From NCBI GenBank assembly GCA_002390705.1, contig DGQA01000044.1, forward strand, positions 4,146-68,145: 64,000 nt of DNA, read 5' to 3'. This DNA comes from Actinobacteria bacterium UBA4426 (GTDB lineage: Bacteria > Actinomycetota > Actinomycetes > S36-B12). The position numbers and the translations under genes are program-made. Below the pieces are notes generated by a model. The model searched no databases. It was not told the origin of the DNA and was given only the letters and a program-made list of their open reading frames with translations. Position 1 is the stretch's first letter; each line of letters starts with the position of its first letter. This document shows, in pieces, positions 17,414-25,166 of the stretch.

Positions 17414-17692
17414 CTATGAGCGAATAACTGGTAGCCACCTAATCTCATCTGCGGGTACTTTCCCACCGGCACCATCTAGCAGGCCACTTTCGACTGAGAC
17501 GCCACCCAACTCAGATCCCATCAGCCCCGATCCATTGAGGCCAATTCCACTAAACAGTGCGAGCAACGGGGCGATATCCAGTCTGGCCAATTCACTCGGA
17601 ATCAAATCGGTAATCGATTCAGGTGCCCCCACCGAGATCAACCAACTGCCCAGATCATTGACCGATGCGTCTTCTTTGCCGGGCTCGCTCAT
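17414..17692 (-). CDS. Hypothetical 92 aa protein between ArsA-like gene and glucokinase
   Basis: No family recognised. The N-terminal 25 residues are charged, and the middle and end are rich in Gly, Leu and Ser with one weakly hydrophobic patch (LARLDIAPLLALFSGIGLNG). ATG 17692 overlaps the TGA of the upstream ArsA-like gene, and a GTG at 17704 is an alternative. The position matches that of the short DUF5304-type proteins that often sit between ArsA-like and glucokinase genes in Streptomyces, but sequence similarity is not convincing. Confidence 0.5.
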   Translation of the reverse strand: MSEPGKEDASVNDLGSWLISVGAPESITDLIPSELARLDIAPLLALFSGIGLNGSGLMGSELGGVSVESGLLDGAGGKVPADEIRWLPVIRS

Positions 17693-18501
17693 GATCTTGG
17701 CCACTCGCTTTCATCAACGGTAAAATCGATCGTCATCTTATTTTTAAACAATTGCACGACCCCAGGTTCCATGCGAGAACATGCGGCCGGTAACTCAACA
17801 AAATGCCGCACGCCACCGAGATCAAGTACGAGATGGTTGCGCAGAAGCCCCACAGCTAAATCCGTGCTTCCCACACCTTTCCACTTTAACTGAAAAGAAA
17901 AGATGGACGGCTCCCGTTCAACCAGCGTCCCGTTGTCCTTAAATACCTTGACCGATTCGTATTGTGATTTCCACTTAGTGGACAGTGGTTTGCGAGCAGA
18001 TGTTGGCCACGCCCTTTGCAATTGGTGGGCATCACAGCTCACTCCAACAAGGGCCAACTGGGTGAGCGATCTGAACAACGCTTTGGGGCTTGGTCGATAT
18101 TGCGTGAAATTCAATTGAAGTTGCGCTCCAGTTACCCTGATGAGCGCCCGGTCTATCATGCCCATCAAATCCAGCAGGTGAACTCGTCCCTCATTTTTGC
18201 CCAGCCCGCACCAGATGGCGAATTCTTCCGAATCGATGTGACCCAGAACGAGGTGAATGGATTCAAGGTCACTCACCGCTTGCGCCAGCTGGTTCACAGA
18301 TGCAAAATCAACTTGCTGTCGATCGGACAGAAGTGAAAAAACGCCCCGAGAAAGGTTTAGGCCCTCGAGCACACCCGGTGTTGGAGTGAAGAATCCAAAT
18401 GGTGCAGACAGCGCCCTGATTAATTGTGCTAATGCATCCGGGGTTGACCCTGCGACGCCTTCTGGTTCAACACCACAAGTGACGCGAAGGTCAGAGTGCA
18501 C
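17689..18501 (-). CDS. Degenerate ArsA-family protein lacking the P-loop, with C-terminal HSP20-like domain
   Basis: A 270 aa product in the place where other Actinobacteria have an ArsA/GET3-like ATPase. The last 50 residues (HLVLDLGGVRHFVELP, then a hydrophobic strand ending in DESEW) fit the HSP20-like tail of actinobacterial ArsA proteins. The N-terminal 200 residues show no Walker A (GKGGVGKT) or switch motif, and the protein is well short of the usual 380 to 450 aa. The GTG at 18501 lies within the SRPBCC gene's 3' end, so a missing 5' part cannot be upstream. It is probably a relic or a non-ATPase paralogue; assignment rests on tail plus context. Confidence 0.5.
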   Translation of the reverse strand: MHSDLRVTCGVEPEGVAGSTPDALAQLIRALSAPFGFFTPTPGVLEGLNLSRGVFSLLSDRQQVDFASVNQLAQAVSDLESIHLVLGHIDSEEFAIWCGLGKNEGRVHLLDLMGMIDRALIRVTGAQLQLNFTQYRPSPKALFRSLTQLALVGVSCDAHQLQRAWPTSARKPLSTKWKSQYESVKVFKDNGTLVEREPSIFSFQLKWKGVGSTDLAVGLLRNHLVLDLGGVRHFVELPAACSRMEPGVVQLFKNKMTIDFTVDESEWPRS

Positions 18502-18946
18502 TTCCGCTGCCCGATTCCACTCGTGCTTTCAGGCCCTTTAACGCTGTGTCCACAATAACTTTTTCGGCTTTACGTTTGAGCATCCCAATCATGGGGATCT
18601 TCACGTCCACCTGCAGTCGGTAGTAAACAGTGGTAGTTCCATTGCCGCTGTCGGTCAATTCATATTCGCCGTCCATCGCGGTCAGCATTTCAGCAGTGGT
18701 CAGGGTCCAGGTAACTTTCCTGTTCCCGTCCCAGTCGTACTCCAATTCATATGTGTCTTTAATCGGACCCGATGCAAGGGAAAAACGAGCATCGGCTGGG
18801 CGGTCATCATCTTCGTATCTACTCAGAACCGTGACGGACGTAATTCCATCACTCCATTGCGGGTAGGCAGACAAGTCCGCTATTACGTCCATGATCTGCG
18901 CGGGGGTTGCGCTGATGGAAATACTAGATTCGGTCTGCTCAGCCAT
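18491..18946 (-). CDS. SRPBCC (START-like / polyketide cyclase-type) protein
   Basis: Small 151 aa ligand-binding-fold protein equivalent in position to M. tuberculosis Rv2185c (TB16.3). It shows the typical N-terminal strand and helix (ISATPAQIMDVIADLSAYPQW), a central beta sheet and the C-terminal amphipathic helix (KRKAEKVIVDTALKGLKARVE). ATG 18946 begins the conserved fold; a possible extension to 19006 adds 20 poorly conserved residues. The ligand is unknown, probably a lipid or other hydrophobic molecule given the neighbourhood of lipid genes. It overlaps the ArsA-like start by 11 bases. Confidence 0.8.
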   Translation of the reverse strand: MAEQTESSISISATPAQIMDVIADLSAYPQWSDGITSVTVLSRYEDDDRPADARFSLASGPIKDTYELEYDWDGNRKVTWTLTTAEMLTAMDGEYELTDSGNGTTTVYYRLQVDVKIPMIGMLKRKAEKVIVDTALKGLKARVESGSGSAL

Positions 18947-19002
18947 AGGAGCACGGTACTGCACCTCCTGAGACGAGCGCACCGAGATGAAAAATCTTGC
19001 CA

Positions 19003-19782
19003 TCACACGTCAATCGTGAACGGGACCTTTCGGCTGTGAAAATGGCCAACGTTGATGCATTCAGTTTCCCCAATCCGCATCCGGGAGCGCTGTGGTTGGT
19101 GCACGTGACCAAAAAAATGGTACTTCGGAGAAAATTTTTTGATGTAATTGGTGATCGCCACGGAACCAATTTCGAATCTTCGCGCCACAGTGTCGTAATT
19201 GAGTAACGGATTAAGTGGTGGAATGTGTGTGAAAAGAATGTCCACCGGACCCAAGCCAAAAAGTTTCTCAGCATAGACCTCTGGCTCTAATTCATAAGGG
19301 GTTCGCATGGGGCTTGTTAACCCGCCGCCTACAAACCCCCACTTTTGGCCATTCATCTGGATTACTTCACCATCGAGTACTCGATGCTGCGCACGAAGAT
19401 ACTCGGGCCACAGCGCCGGGACGTCCACATTGCCGTACGTCAATAACGCAGGCGTTGGAATCGCCGCAAACATCACTTCATATTGCTCACGAACTTTCTC
19501 CTGCAGCACGCGCGCCCGTTCCTGTTGATCGGTTACCCCAATCCCACGCCAGGCATTCGCGCTGAACTCTCGGGCTTCATCAAAACGATTGGCTGTGCGA
19601 AGCGAGATATATGTCTTCGCGTAGTCCACCCCGAACAATTGTGCATAAATGCCTTGCTCCGGTTCGTCATAATCCAAGAAAAGGATCAGATCCCCCAAAC
19701 AAATGAATACATCGCAATCCTGCGCGGCACTTTGTATTGCGTGGGTCGCACCATGGACGTCGCTGACAATGTTTAACCGCAC
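19003..19782 (-). CDS. Calcineurin-type metallophosphoesterase
   Basis: Dimetal phosphoesterase of 259 aa. All core ligand motifs are present in order: DVHG at the N terminus, GDLI, GNVD (the GNHD position, with Val and Asp in place of His and Asp), the histidine in FTHIPP, and GHVH near the C terminus. GTG 19782 is chosen because AAGGGG lies just upstream and the fold begins at once; the frame remains open upstream but without family similarity. It is 13 bases downstream of the second SRPBCC gene and cotranscribed with it. The substrate is not inferable. Confidence 0.85.
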   Translation of the reverse strand: MRLNIVSDVHGATHAIQSAAQDCDVFICLGDLILFLDYDEPEQGIYAQLFGVDYAKTYISLRTANRFDEAREFSANAWRGIGVTDQQERARVLQEKVREQYEVMFAAIPTPALLTYGNVDVPALWPEYLRAQHRVLDGEVIQMNGQKWGFVGGGLTSPMRTPYELEPEVYAEKLFGLGPVDILFTHIPPLNPLLNYDTVARRFEIGSVAITNYIKKFSPKYHFFGHVHQPQRSRMRIGETECINVGHFHSRKVPFTIDV

Positions 19783-19795
19783 GCGTGCCCCTTCG

Positions 19796-20224
19796 TCATA
19801 GGGAGTTCTCAAGTGAGTCCTTGAGTCCCCAGATCGTCCGTTTCCAAGCGAGCACATGCCGCTCGCGCAGCTTGTGCATTTCGCGCTGCTCGCGAACAGA
19901 ATTCGTGACCGCGCGTGGCACAATTAGGCTTCCGGCTTTCGTGGGGGTAGCCCGCAGGTAGTAATGAACAATCGTGGTGGCCAGCTCAGATGTTTCCGAC
20001 GCCCAAGGTTCCAACCAAATTTCGCTGGACCCCACCAAGGAGCCGCTCACAGTCCAACGCAAGCCCTTATTTCCGCGGTCCCCGTACACCTTCAGGGTCA
20101 GATCAGGCCACCACTTGCGCCACGTGGCGGAGTTTCCCACCACCGCGATCACCGCGGTGACCGGTGCGTAGATCACGGTGTCGTCGGCAATATCTATGAG
20201 GCAATGATCAAAATCCTGTTTCAC
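19796..20224 (-). CDS. Second SRPBCC-type protein
   Basis: A 142 aa START-like protein distinct from the one at 18491. It has a first strand (TVIYAPVTAVIAVVGN), a tryptophan-rich early helix (WRKWWPDLTLKVYGDRG) and a basic C-terminal helix ending in RHVLAWKRTIWGLKDSL. Conserved in this position in many Actinobacteria, function unknown. The GTG at 20224 is the first start. It leads the minus-strand run through the phosphoesterase to glucokinase and is divergent from fadD15. Confidence 0.7.
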   Translation of the reverse strand: MKQDFDHCLIDIADDTVIYAPVTAVIAVVGNSATWRKWWPDLTLKVYGDRGNKGLRWTVSGSLVGSSEIWLEPWASETSELATTIVHYYLRATPTKAGSLIVPRAVTNSVREQREMHKLRERHVLAWKRTIWGLKDSLENSL

Positions 20225-20393
20225 GGGCGACGCCCATCAACGCCAACCCACTGCTTACCACCCACCCGCTCAGGATAGCCCAAAATTGAATTTCCACATT
20301 CGTAGCGCCGTCGCAGGATTTAGCGTAGTTTACATTCCAGATTCATAGACCAGACGTGATTTCTGTCACTGACCCGAGGAAAGGACAATCCGC

Positions 20394-22190
20394 ATGTTGA
20401 CCGAATTTACCGTTGAGGCAAAGGTACCCGCACCGACAACTGGAAACCTCACCGATCATGTACTGGAAAATGCGCGCAGCAACCCGTCCCAAGTAGTGTT
20501 TTCAGTGCAACGTGGCGACGCTTGGGTGGGAATCACAACCGCTGAATTTCTTGAGCAGGTTCAAGGTGTGGCCAAGGGCATGATTGCCCAAGGAGTGCAA
20601 GCAGGTGAACGTGTGGGGGTTATGTCCCGAACCCGCTTTGAGTGGACTTTGGTTGACTACGCCATTTGGTACGCCGGTTGCATTGGCGTCCCGATCTATG
20701 AAACTTCATCAGCCGAGCAGGTCCAATGGATCCTCAACGACTCTGGTGCCGTCGCCCTTTTCTGCGAACGCCAAGAAAATAAAGTCGTCTTTGATGAGGT
20801 GGCAATGGATACACCCGACGTTACTCGGGTCTGGGTCTTTGAGGAAAAGTGCATTGATGCTCTCATTTCCGCGGGTGTAAACGTCAGCGACGACGAGCTT
20901 GAATCTCGCCGAGTAGCCCTTAATCCGGACTCGATTGCGACCATTATTTACACCTCCGGCACCACTGGTCGACCCAAAGGCTGCATGCTGACCCACAAGA
21001 ATTTCATGTTTGAAGTTGACAACGTCGTCGAGGGTTTACGAGATGTGTTCCTTGCAGAAAACTCTTCCACATTGCTCTTCTTGCCGATCGCACACGTTTT
21101 CGGCCGCGCGATTCAACTCGGATGCGTTCGCTCCCAAGTCCGCTTGGGGTACGCCCCGGATGTAAAAGATCTCCTTCCCCTGCTGGGATCTTTCCAGCCC
21201 ACATTTGTTCTTTCAGTTCCACGCGTGTTTGAAAAAATATTCAATTCCTCCCAGCAAAAAGCGATTGCTGGCGGCAAAGGTAATATTTTTGATAGCGCAT
21301 CCAAGGTCGCGATTCAATACAGCGAGGCACTCGATGACGGCGGGGCCGGCTTGGGGCTCAAAATCAAGCATGCCCTGTTCGACCGCCTGGTGTACGGGAA
21401 AATTCGCGCAGCCATGGGTGGTAAAATCGAATGGGCGGTGTCCGGCGGAGCACCCCTTGGTTCACGCCTCGGGCATTTCTTTCGCGGCATCGGAGTCACA
21501 ATCCTCGAGGGCTACGGGTTGACCGAGTCATCTGCGGCAAGCACCTTGAATCGACCCGAAGCAATCGGTATTGGGACAGTGGGGCAACCCTTCCCCGGTT
21601 CCAGTGTGCGAATCGCGGCCGATGGTGAAGTCATGCTCAAAGGAGACCACATCTTTTCCGGGTACTGGAACAACCCCACCGCAACTGCCGAAGCAATCGA
21701 GCCTGACGGTTGGTTCCATTCCGGCGATATCGGTGAGATTGACGACCGAGGTTTTGTCCGCATCACCGGACGCAAGAAAGAACTAATCGTCACGGCCGCG
21801 GGTAAAAATGTCGCACCTGCCGTGCTTGAAGACCGGCTACGCGCCCACTTCCTCGTGGGTCAGTGCATGGTGGTGGGTGACGCCCAGCCATTCATCGGCG
21901 CCCTGATCACCCTTGACCCTGAAGCCCTGCCCGTGTGGCTGGCGCAGCAAGGTTTGAATGAGTCGACACCACTGTCCGAGATCGTTAATAATGAAATAAT
22001 TCAGAGCGAAATCCAGGGGGCTGTTGATAGCGCGAACAAAGCAGTTTCTGCCGCCGAGTCAATCAAAAAGTACACAATCTTGGAAACCGACTGGACCGAA
22101 GAGGGTGGTCAGATGACCCCCTCACTCAAACTCAAGCGCAATGTTGTCTTCAAAGAGCATGAAGCAGATGTTGCCGCTATCTATTCTTAA
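20394..22190 (+). CDS. fadD15: Long-chain fatty-acid--CoA ligase (FadD15 type)
   Basis: Activates fatty acids with ATP and CoA. The 598 aa product carries the AMP-binding motif IIYTSGTTGRPKGCMLTHKN, the A5 motif GYGLTESSA, the A7 motif with HSGDIGEID, and the A8/linker region GRKKELIVTAAGKNVAP. The ATG at 20394 follows GAGGAAAGGAC. It matches the Rv2187 (fadD15) position in the block. The length and the membrane-associated LC-FACS architecture (linker before the C-terminal subdomain) fit long-chain substrates. Confidence 0.92.
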   Translation: MLTEFTVEAKVPAPTTGNLTDHVLENARSNPSQVVFSVQRGDAWVGITTAEFLEQVQGVAKGMIAQGVQAGERVGVMSRTRFEWTLVDYAIWYAGCIGVPIYETSSAEQVQWILNDSGAVALFCERQENKVVFDEVAMDTPDVTRVWVFEEKCIDALISAGVNVSDDELESRRVALNPDSIATIIYTSGTTGRPKGCMLTHKNFMFEVDNVVEGLRDVFLAENSSTLLFLPIAHVFGRAIQLGCVRSQVRLGYAPDVKDLLPLLGSFQPTFVLSVPRVFEKIFNSSQQKAIAGGKGNIFDSASKVAIQYSEALDDGGAGLGLKIKHALFDRLVYGKIRAAMGGKIEWAVSGGAPLGSRLGHFFRGIGVTILEGYGLTESSAASTLNRPEAIGIGTVGQPFPGSSVRIAADGEVMLKGDHIFSGYWNNPTATAEAIEPDGWFHSGDIGEIDDRGFVRITGRKKELIVTAAGKNVAPAVLEDRLRAHFLVGQCMVVGDAQPFIGALITLDPEALPVWLAQQGLNESTPLSEIVNNEIIQSEIQGAVDSANKAVSAAESIKKYTILETDWTEEGGQMTPSLKLKRNVVFKEHEADVAAIYS

Positions 22191-22224
22191 ATCAAGTCAC
22201 TCTAGATTGGTAGGTGTACCGGGA

Positions 22225-23286
22225 TTAGCCGATCACTCGGCCGATGCCGCTAAACCTTGAGTTGTACCACGGCCCCATGACGCTCGTAATGAGTACGCCG
22301 CTACTTGGGTTCGCTGCGTGCACCATTTTCCCGTTACCAATGTACAGTCCAACGTGGTGTGCTCCTTTACCAAAGTAGAACACCAAGTCCCCTGGCTGAG
22401 CTTGGCTCAGCGGGACTCTACGGGTGGTGGAGTATTGGGAGCGGCTGTAGTGCGGAAGCGAGACCCCCGATTGACGCCAGGCCTGCATAGTGAGTCCAGA
22501 ACAGTCAAATGCGCTCGGACCACTTGCCGCGGCAACATAGCGCTTTCCGACCTGTGCAAGTGCGTACTGCATAACGCGGGCCACCCGCCCACTGCCGGTA
22601 AAGCCTCCACCGGAGGAGCCTGCGCCAGAAGCTAATTGAGCTTTAGCAATCCGCGCGGCCTCTAGCGCGGCGGCCCGCTCGCTTGCAGCCAGGGCCGCAA
22701 TCCGACGACGTTCCTTAACTTCTAGATTGGCCAATACGGCTTTTGCTTCCCGGTAGCGGTCGTTAGCGTCGGACTTTGCTTCACCCATCTGCGAGCGGAC
22801 TTTCTTGGCCGAGCCTTCTTTATCCAGCATGGCCGCCTCGGTTTGCGCTAAGCGCAGCCGAGTGGTCTGGCTGCCCCTGATCGCAGCCGCTTGCCCTTTC
22901 TGAACCTGGTCGAGGGCCGCTGCTTGGGAAAGAAATTGATTGGGGTTCTCCGCCAGAAGAACCTGAAGGGACGTGTCGATCCCACCGGATGTATAAGTAG
23001 CTCGAGCCAGGTCGTCGACCGAGCCCATGATTGTGTTGAGTTCCTTGCGCTCGCGCTTAGCTTTGGCTTTGAGGGTGTCCAGTTCCTTTTGGATCCCACC
23101 GAGTTTGTTGCGTGCATTGTTATAGCGCTCATTGGCCGCTTCAGCTTTACCTTGTAAATCCATGACTTTCATGCGGACTTCTTGCAGATTCGGTGCGGCC
23201 TGGGCCGGCACCGCCACAAATCCCGGGATCAATAAGGCTGCAATCGCAACGGCAATTCCGCTGACGCGAAATGCTTTCTGCTTCAC
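22225..23286 (-). CDS. Secreted NlpC/P60 peptidoglycan hydrolase with coiled-coil N domain
   Basis: A D,L-endopeptidase that cuts cell-wall stem peptides during division or remodelling. The 353 aa protein has a signal peptide ending near PAQAAP, a long alpha-helical coiled coil (about residues 35-215, rich in Ala, Lys, Glu and Gln) and a C-terminal NlpC/P60 domain with catalytic Cys262 (DCSGL), His311 and His323. GTG 23286 has AGGAGA 6 bases upstream. It is the counterpart of Rv2190c. The coiled coil is probably the autoinhibitory or FtsEX-type partner-binding region. Confidence 0.92.
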   Translation of the reverse strand: MKQKAFRVSGIAVAIAALLIPGFVAVPAQAAPNLQEVRMKVMDLQGKAEAANERYNNARNKLGGIQKELDTLKAKAKRERKELNTIMGSVDDLARATYTSGGIDTSLQVLLAENPNQFLSQAAALDQVQKGQAAAIRGSQTTRLRLAQTEAAMLDKEGSAKKVRSQMGEAKSDANDRYREAKAVLANLEVKERRRIAALAASERAAALEAARIAKAQLASGAGSSGGGFTGSGRVARVMQYALAQVGKRYVAAASGPSAFDCSGLTMQAWRQSGVSLPHYSRSQYSTTRRVPLSQAQPGDLVFYFGKGAHHVGLYIGNGKMVHAANPSSGVLITSVMGPWYNSRFSGIGRVIG

Positions 23287-23423
23287 AAGTTCTCCTGTCG
23301 CGATCCGTCCGTGATCTCACCTAGTGGCTCTCAGACGCCCCAAGGTTTTGGTTCGTTCCAACAATGTAACAGATTCGTGATAATCGAGCCCCAGATGGCA
23401 CCAAAATTGCCTCACCCGAAGGT

Positions 23424-23621
23424 TTAACCCACTTTCGTAGTAGGTGAGACCAGACGCAGGGGCGGAACCAGGCCCGATTGGGCCAATACCCCCAGGGCAG
23501 CCACGTGTTCATCTGCCACTTCCGGGGACCGCAAGAATTCTGGTTCACCCAGAAGAACCGTGACCACGCAATCACCACAAGCTGGACCCGCTACCGTACA
23601 TGTTCCGCAATCAATAACCAT
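23424..23621 (-). CDS. Small conserved actinobacterial cysteine-rich protein
   Basis: A 65 aa product whose N terminus MVIDCGTCTVAGPACGDCVV is a recognisable actinobacterial pattern: four cysteines in two CxxC-like pairs before VTVLLG, then a helical part and PPLRLV. The cysteines suggest a zinc or Fe-S site. Function is unknown. ATG 23621 is used. It lies in the same direction between the Zn-ribbon-like gene and the NlpC/P60 gene, so it is likely part of one transcript. Confidence 0.7.
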   Translation of the reverse strand: MVIDCGTCTVAGPACGDCVVTVLLGEPEFLRSPEVADEHVAALGVLAQSGLVPPLRLVSPTTKVG

Positions 23622-23654
23622 GTGGAAACGGTAAGTGCACCCCCTGACATCGGG

Positions 23655-23939
23655 CTAAACACCACCATCTCCAGGGACTTCTTGGGAAGGCCCGCCAAAT
23701 TCTGGGCGGGGCACAATCTCAATTCGGTCAACAGCTCTGCACCATCGACAAGACACCGCAAGAACTTCCTCCGCGCCCACATTTCGCTCTTCCACTGTCA
23801 CAAATCCGGCCAGATCAGCGTGCCAGAACTCGGTAACGGTAGACGCGCGAGTGACATCAAATCGGGTCAGATTCCCGCAGTGGGCGCAGCGCCAACGGGA
23901 CTTTTCATCAGGTAACACCATTTTGGGATCATTGCTCAT
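23655..23939 (-). CDS. Conserved small Zn-ribbon-like protein
   Basis: A 94 aa product with CAHC at residues 18-21 and CRWC at about 63-66, the spacing of a zinc ribbon, and the sequence GNLTRFDVTRASTVTEFWHADLAG in between (in two blocks). Similar proteins are widespread in Actinobacteria near cell-wall hydrolase genes. No function is assigned. ATG 23939 is the natural start; the stop is 33 bases before the next small gene. Confidence 0.65.
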   Translation of the reverse strand: MSNDPKMVLPDEKSRWRCAHCGNLTRFDVTRASTVTEFWHADLAGFVTVEERNVGAEEVLAVSCRWCRAVDRIEIVPRPEFGGPSQEVPGDGGV

Positions 23940-24175
23940 GCCCGAACGTTACCTCCCCGTCAGTTAAATCCACGTTTGTGGCAACACACCCGTCCTAGTA
24001 CGACTTTGGTTGTGACCCTTGCGACAATCAGCCCAGTTGGGTGTCCACGTTAAGGCAAAAAATGTCACTCACCCACTCAACCGATTTGTCTATACAATTA
24101 ACTAACTAGCCGCTACTCAAATGATGGTTTACTCTTTAATCGAACGCTACACACCGAAGTCAAAGGGGATCAACT

Positions 24176-25099
24176 ATGAGCGTCGCGGGTCGCGAGCGCG
24201 TACCAGGGCGATCATTAATATTGGTGGTCGCGCTGGGTACAACGCTGGCAATGCTGGCAGCGCTCACCGGTTGCTCATCGCCAGAGACGAATACATCCAT
24301 TGCGAGCACTGCGGCCCAGGGCCCTAGTGCACAAACTGCACCGGTCGTTGACGCTCCTGACTGGGGTCATATTCACAACCTTTCCCTTAAGGGAGCGACC
24401 TTGTTCATAGGCTCCCATGATGGAATGTGGAAGCAGGAGCAGCAGCAGGAGCCGGTTCTCATTTCAACCCCGGCCTTTGACGTGATGGGGTTAACTCCAA
24501 ATGGTGATCGTTGGCTGGCTTCGGGGCATCCGGGACCCGAAATGGATTCTCCGGGAAACCTTGGGCTGATGGCTTCCGTAGATGATGGCGTGACTTGGCA
24601 ATCGGTGTCGCTTAGCGGTGAAGTTGACTTCCATCGGCTGGTGGCCGCGGACAACGTGGTGGTGGGCCTGTCGGCACACGATCGCACACTGCTTCGCTCC
24701 GAAGACGGTGGACAAACGTGGCTTGACTTGGGCTCACCACCGTTGTACGACTTGGCGGTTGATCCGACAAACGCCACAACTGTTGTTGCCACTACTTCAG
24801 ACGGGCTGGTTCATAGCGCAGATGCAGGGCGGACGTTCACGCCAATCGCCTCACCTGCGCTGCTCGCATTCTTGGCCTGGACCGACCGCGGGCTATACGG
24901 CGCGTCCGTGGACGGACAGATCTTTCTTTCTACTGACGAGGGCACGACTTGGACAGCCCGCGGGGAGATTAACGGACAACCTGAGTCTTTCGCTGCGGAC
25001 GCCAGCACCGTGATCAGCCTCGTCGGCGACTCGATTGTCGAGTCCCTCGATGGAGGACTTTCCTTTAGTCCACGCGTGACCGGAATAGCACGGCACTGA
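24176..25099 (+). CDS. Exported lipoprotein of the F510_1955 / BNR beta-propeller family
   Basis: A 307 aa lipoprotein: hydrophobic signal, lipobox LTGC with Cys33, then a Thr/Ser/Ala-rich linker and a propeller-like domain starting WGHIHNLSL. It contains the family hallmarks LASGHPGPE and several BNR/Asp-box repeats (SVDDGVTW, SEDGGQTW, SADAGRTF, STDEGTTW, SLDGGLSF). Such proteins are called glycosyl-hydrolase-like, but activity is unproven; they often occur near copper-handling genes. An AAGGGG precedes ATG 24176. It has no clear operon partner here. The 236 bases upstream hold no other gene. Confidence 0.75.
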   Translation: MSVAGRERVPGRSLILVVALGTTLAMLAALTGCSSPETNTSIASTAAQGPSAQTAPVVDAPDWGHIHNLSLKGATLFIGSHDGMWKQEQQQEPVLISTPAFDVMGLTPNGDRWLASGHPGPEMDSPGNLGLMASVDDGVTWQSVSLSGEVDFHRLVAADNVVVGLSAHDRTLLRSEDGGQTWLDLGSPPLYDLAVDPTNATTVVATTSDGLVHSADAGRTFTPIASPALLAFLAWTDRGLYGASVDGQIFLSTDEGTTWTARGEINGQPESFAADASTVISLVGDSIVESLDGGLSFSPRVTGIARH

Positions 25100-25166
25100 C
25101 CGGCTTGTTCAGGTTTTCTCACGTTGACTCCTCGAGGTCCTCCTTGTCAGGGCTTAGCGTTAGTTT

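Noticed and set aside
23287..23423. Possible c-di-AMP (ydaO) riboswitch before the NlpC/P60 gene
   Set aside because: Such riboswitches are common upstream of actinobacterial cell-wall hydrolases, but the conserved core strings are not present, and a small gene ends at 23424.
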